From NCBI GenBank assembly GCA_002366725.1, contig DFBT01000033.1, positions 2,988 to 11,263 of the forward strand: a DNA stretch of 8,276 nucleotides, in the 5' to 3' direction. Of this stretch, positions 6,253 to 8,276 are shown piece by piece (within the stretch, counting starts at the first letter, position 1; each line of letters starts with the position of its first letter). Source of the stretch: Caldifarciminota bacterium UBA3073. GTDB taxonomy: Bacteria; Hydrothermota; UBA3073. The translations under genes were made by a program, and so were the position numbers. The notes under the pieces were generated by a model. The model was given only the letters and a program-made list of their open reading frames with translations, searched no databases and had not been told where the DNA came from.

Positions 6253-6977
6253 CATCCTTTTTCCTCTTTTTTTTCTTCTCCTTTCTCTTCTTCTCGTGCT
6301 TGCTTGCCTTCAAGAACTGCGTTGGCGATGGTTTTTGTTATTATGGATATGGACCTTATGGCGTCGTCATTTGCCGGAATTGGATATTCGACGGAGGTTG
6401 GGTCCACATTAGTATCAACTATACCCACAACAGGTATACCGAGTTTGTTCACCTCCCTCAGCGCGTTTTTTTCCCTTCTTATATCACATATGTACGCCAT
6501 CCCCGGCAGACTTTCCATATCTCTTATCCCGTGAAGATTTTTTCTCAGTTTCTCCAGCTCCCTCTCGAGTGTTAGTATCTCCTTTTTTGTCAGGTCTCCG
6601 AACTCCTGCTTCTCGAACTTTTCCTCAAGTTCCTTCATCTTGTTTACTGCCGTTCTTATCGTTGAGAAATTCGTCAGTGTTCCACCCAGCCACCTCTCAG
6701 ACACATAGAATACTCCCGCCCTTTCAGCCTCTTCCTTTATTATATCCTTTGCCTGTTTTTTCGTTCCCACAAATATTATTGTCTTGCCCTCCCGTATGTT
6801 TGATGTGACCGCCTCACATGCCTTGTCCAGATATTCTATAGTTTTTTTTAAGTCTATGACGTGAATACCTCTTCTCTCGGTAAAAATGAAACCTCGCATC
6901 TTTGGATTCCATTTGTCTTTTCTGTGACCAAAGTGCACTCCCGCTTCAACCAGTTGTTTAATGGTTATTTCCTCCAC
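6252..6977 (-). CDS. rpsB: 30S ribosomal protein S2
   Basis: S2 is a primary component of the 30S subunit, binding near the junction of head and body. From the GTG at 6977 the product has 241 residues. Family landmarks run in order: IKQLVEAGVHFGHRKDKWNP near the N-terminus, FIFTERRGIHVIDLKKT, VGTKKQA, SERWLGGTLTNF, then LPGMAYICDI, IPVVGIVDTNVDP and YPIPANDDAIRSI. The tail after VLEGKQA is a lysine/glutamate-rich extension of about 17 residues and is presumably disordered. The frame opens with an ATG at 6989, but the G6 ribosome-binding run lies downstream of that codon. The GTG gives M-E-E-I-T-I-K-Q, the same number of residues before KQ as E. coli MAVISMKQ. It is the first gene of the conserved cluster and is followed by tsf after 218 repeat-filled bases. 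Confidence 0.97.
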   Translation of the reverse strand: MEEITIKQLVEAGVHFGHRKDKWNPKMRGFIFTERRGIHVIDLKKTIEYLDKACEAVTSNIREGKTIIFVGTKKQAKDIIKEEAERAGVFYVSERWLGGTLTNFSTIRTAVNKMKELEEKFEKQEFGDLTKKEILTLERELEKLRKNLHGIRDMESLPGMAYICDIRREKNALREVNKLGIPVVGIVDTNVDPTSVEYPIPANDDAIRSISIITKTIANAVLEGKQAREEEKGEEKKEEKG

Positions 6978-6987
6978 ACAACCCCCC
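6978..6987 (-). promoter_or_regulatory. Ribosome-binding site of rpsB (G6 run)
   Basis: On the minus strand TATGGGGGGTTGT precedes the GTG at 6977. The six G (6982-6987) end four bases before the start and can pair with the CCUCC anti-Shine-Dalgarno through one G-U pair. The site lies downstream of the ATG at 6989, which argues that the ATG is not the start. Confidence 0.6.
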
Positions 6988-7030
6988 ATAGAAAAATCAA
7001 AAATAAAATATTAAAATTCAAAAAGGAAGA
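6988..7030 (-). promoter_or_regulatory. AT-rich leader upstream of rpsB
   Basis: The minus strand is T-rich with TTGAATTTTAATATTTTATT and later TTTTTGATTTTTC before the G6 site. The 13-mer ATTAAAATTCAAA (7010-7022, plus strand) is shared with the frr leader. A promoter for the ribosomal cluster is plausible here, since rpsB usually starts the unit. The composition makes many -10-like hexamers possible, so I do not choose one. Confidence 0.35.
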
Positions 7031-7043
7031 CCACAAAGTGTGG
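7031..7043 (-). terminator. Weak hairpin after the wzz-like gene, possible terminator
   Basis: CCACA, loop CTT, TGTGG forms a perfect 5-bp stem 12 bases after the wzz-like stop. On the minus strand it is followed by TCTTCCTTTTTGAATTTT, which is T-rich but not a clean T run. The stem is short, so termination may be partial or absent. It would separate the polysaccharide gene from the rpsB cluster. Confidence 0.35.
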
Positions 7044-7054
7044 AATGTCATCTA

Positions 7055-8248
7055 TTACACACCCTTGGGTTTTTTGAAAATTCCTCTTTTTAAATCCTCA
7101 CCTATCTTCTGCCACCTTCCGCCCTCCTCCTTGTCCTTTATCCTGTCCGTATATTCTAAGAAGAACGCCAATCCTACACCCACAAAGAGACTTAAAACGA
7201 ACGCCACGATGACGATCCTGGTCCTCTTTGGAAAACTCCTTTTCTCTGGGGGCTCCGGTTTATCGAGCTCCTCAACGGTGGGTGTATCTCTCACCTCCTG
7301 CAGTTTTGCCTGTTCGTACTGCTCAGTGAGTACGGCGAAAACCTTTTGCTTTACCTCCACATCCCTCATCAGCCTTGCAAGTCTCAGGGATGCCTTCGGA
7401 ACATCTCGAAGTGGTAGAGAAACTCCAACTCCGAACCCCGTCGAATCGGGTTCGTACCCCATATCCCTTATCTTCTCATCCAAGAGCTTGAGTTCTCTTC
7501 TCATCCTTACAACCTCGGGGTTTTCCTCGGTGGCATACATTCCTATCATTCCAAGCTCTATTTCTTTAGTGACCTTCCTTGCCAGGAGTGAACTCATGAC
7601 CGACACTGCTTGTTTCAGCTCTTCTGGCAGAGAGAGAATGTGATACCTTTCCTGAAATGCCCTCAATGAATCCTCAGCAGCTGCCAACTCAAGTCCGATC
7701 TCGTTAAGTCTAACTTCGAGAAAGAGGCGGTTTCGTTTACCTACGGTCATGCTCGTTTCCCTGTTAAGCTTATCGAGATGTTTTATATATGAGCTTGCTA
7801 TCTTTGCGGACATATTTGGGTCCTTATCCGTGACCGATATTGATATTATACCCTCTGGAGATACATCGATCCTCGTCACTCCCGAGAGACACTTTCTCGT
7901 CTCCGTCATGGTCTTTTTCCCATAATAACTCCTAAGTTTACATCCCTCTATTACGCCATCGCTAACGGTCCTTGACTTCAGCAGGGCGGCAAAAAGATCA
8001 GAGGGTGTAGCCCCCATACCGAGGGGTAGTCCGGCCCCCGACAGCATCGAGCTGATATTGGAGGAAACGCCCATACTCTCACCGGAGAGCAGTGGTGGCA
8101 GGAGCCTCCCCGTGGAGGTATATTTTTTGGGGAGAACGAGGCTCACAATTACGGCGAGGACGGTAATGGTGATAACATTGAATAGTACAATGCTTCTCCA
8201 CTTAACAACTACGGCTATATAATCTCTTATATTGGGGTCTCTATTCAT
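7055..8248 (-). CDS. Wzz/GNVR-type polysaccharide chain-length determinant (polysaccharide copolymerase), without kinase domain
   Basis: Proteins of this family sit in the inner membrane with a large periplasmic domain and regulate polymer length of O-antigen, capsule or exopolysaccharide. The 397-residue protein has the expected architecture: a short cytoplasmic N-terminus, a first membrane segment at about 20-39, and a Wzz-like N-terminal domain ending in ISISVTDKDP (135-144). Helical and probably coiled-coil stretches lie at about 160-202 and 245-262. A proline-rich GNVR-like motif precedes the second membrane segment (DKPEPPEKRSFPKR, 329-342), and TM2 spans about 345-364. A short basic tail follows. 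There is no Walker A/B or tyrosine cluster, so this is not a fused BY-kinase. The ATG at 8248 has no clear ribosome-binding site. It ends 77 bases before the rpsB GTG. Family assignment is firm; which polysaccharide it serves is unknown, so no symbol is given. Confidence 0.85.
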   Translation of the reverse strand: MNRDPNIRDYIAVVVKWRSIVLFNVITITVLAVIVSLVLPKKYTSTGRLLPPLLSGESMGVSSNISSMLSGAGLPLGMGATPSDLFAALLKSRTVSDGVIEGCKLRSYYGKKTMTETRKCLSGVTRIDVSPEGIISISVTDKDPNMSAKIASSYIKHLDKLNRETSMTVGKRNRLFLEVRLNEIGLELAAAEDSLRAFQERYHILSLPEELKQAVSVMSSLLARKVTKEIELGMIGMYATEENPEVVRMRRELKLLDEKIRDMGYEPDSTGFGVGVSLPLRDVPKASLRLARLMRDVEVKQKVFAVLTEQYEQAKLQEVRDTPTVEELDKPEPPEKRSFPKRTRIVIVAFVLSLFVGVGLAFFLEYTDRIKDKEEGGRWQKIGEDLKRGIFKKPKGV

Positions 8249-8251
8249 TTT

Positions 8252-8276
8252 AAATTAGTCATTAGAAATTGGTCAT
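8252..8276. repeat. Short direct repeat upstream of the wzz-like gene, cut by the window edge
   Basis: AAATTAGTCAT (8252-8262) and AAATTGGTCAT (8266-8276) match at 10 of 11 positions with a period of 14 bases. On the minus strand they read ATGACCAATTT and ATGACTAATTT, ending three bases before the ATG. The array may continue beyond the edge. No promoter can be judged from so little sequence. Confidence 0.5.

Noticed and set aside
6065..6313. Minus-strand open frame of 82 codons between and into rpsB and tsf
   Set aside because: Its N-terminal third is out-of-frame rpsB sequence (lysine/glutamate-rich tail region) and the rest is translated repeat with low-complexity W/D/L-rich peptide. It has no independent ribosome-binding site.
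6990..7030. A specific -35/-10 promoter for rpsB
   Set aside because: The stretch is so A+T-rich that many hexamers resemble -10 or -35 boxes; choosing one would be guesswork.
6861..7643. Plus-strand open frame of 260 codons
   Set aside because: It runs antisense through rpsB, the intergenic repeat and the wzz-like gene. The product is serine/threonine/leucine-rich with no recognisable domain, as expected for a shadow of real genes.

Overview
The window is a stretch of bacterial chromosome in which every supported gene lies on the minus strand, so it is transcribed from right to left. Eight of the nine genes form the widely conserved cluster rpsB-tsf-pyrH-frr-uppS-cdsA-dxr-rseP. The ninth, at the right edge, encodes a Wzz/GNVR-type polysaccharide chain-length protein.

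The organism cannot be named from the sequence alone. A two-PDZ RseP protease and a Wzz-type polysaccharide copolymerase point to an envelope with exported polysaccharide, probably diderm. The DXP (MEP) route supplies isoprenoids. EF-Ts is the short form of about 197 residues, whereas the E. coli protein has about 283. Intergenic DNA is rich in degenerate AATTTGGAATTTG-like repeats and in phrases such as GGTGCTTGGTACTTGG. I associate these, from general memory only, with genomes of uncultivated candidate phyla (for example WOR-3, TA06 or Omnitrophota). That placement is a low-confidence inference.

Layout in the direction of transcription: wzz-like gene (8248-7055); a 77-base gap with a small hairpin and an AT-rich leader; rpsB (6977-6252); a 218-base gap holding a composite repeat with a strong 12-bp hairpin; tsf (6033-5440); a 115-base gap with a second AT-rich repeat and a small hairpin; pyrH (5324-4614); a 57-base AT-rich gap; frr (4556-3999); uppS overlapping frr by one base; cdsA overlapping uppS by four bases; dxr after 31 bases; and rseP after 37 bases. 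rseP runs off the left edge near its expected C-terminus. The cluster therefore has a translation/UMP-kinase half separated by repeat-filled gaps and an envelope/isoprenoid half that is compact and translationally coupled.

The genes link growth to envelope building. S2, EF-Ts and ribosome recycling factor serve translation. UMP kinase supplies UDP and so UTP, and hence UDP-sugars and CTP. Dxr commits carbon to the MEP pathway, UppS uses its products to make the C55 lipid carrier, CdsA makes CDP-diacylglycerol from CTP, and RseP is an intramembrane protease of envelope signalling. The Wzz-like protein would control the length of polysaccharides built on the C55 carrier.

I see no unmistakably new system here. 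The most interesting signals are the intergenic repeats, the hairpin whose pairing favours the coding-strand RNA, and the shared G6 ribosome-binding context that supports GTG starts for rpsB and tsf.
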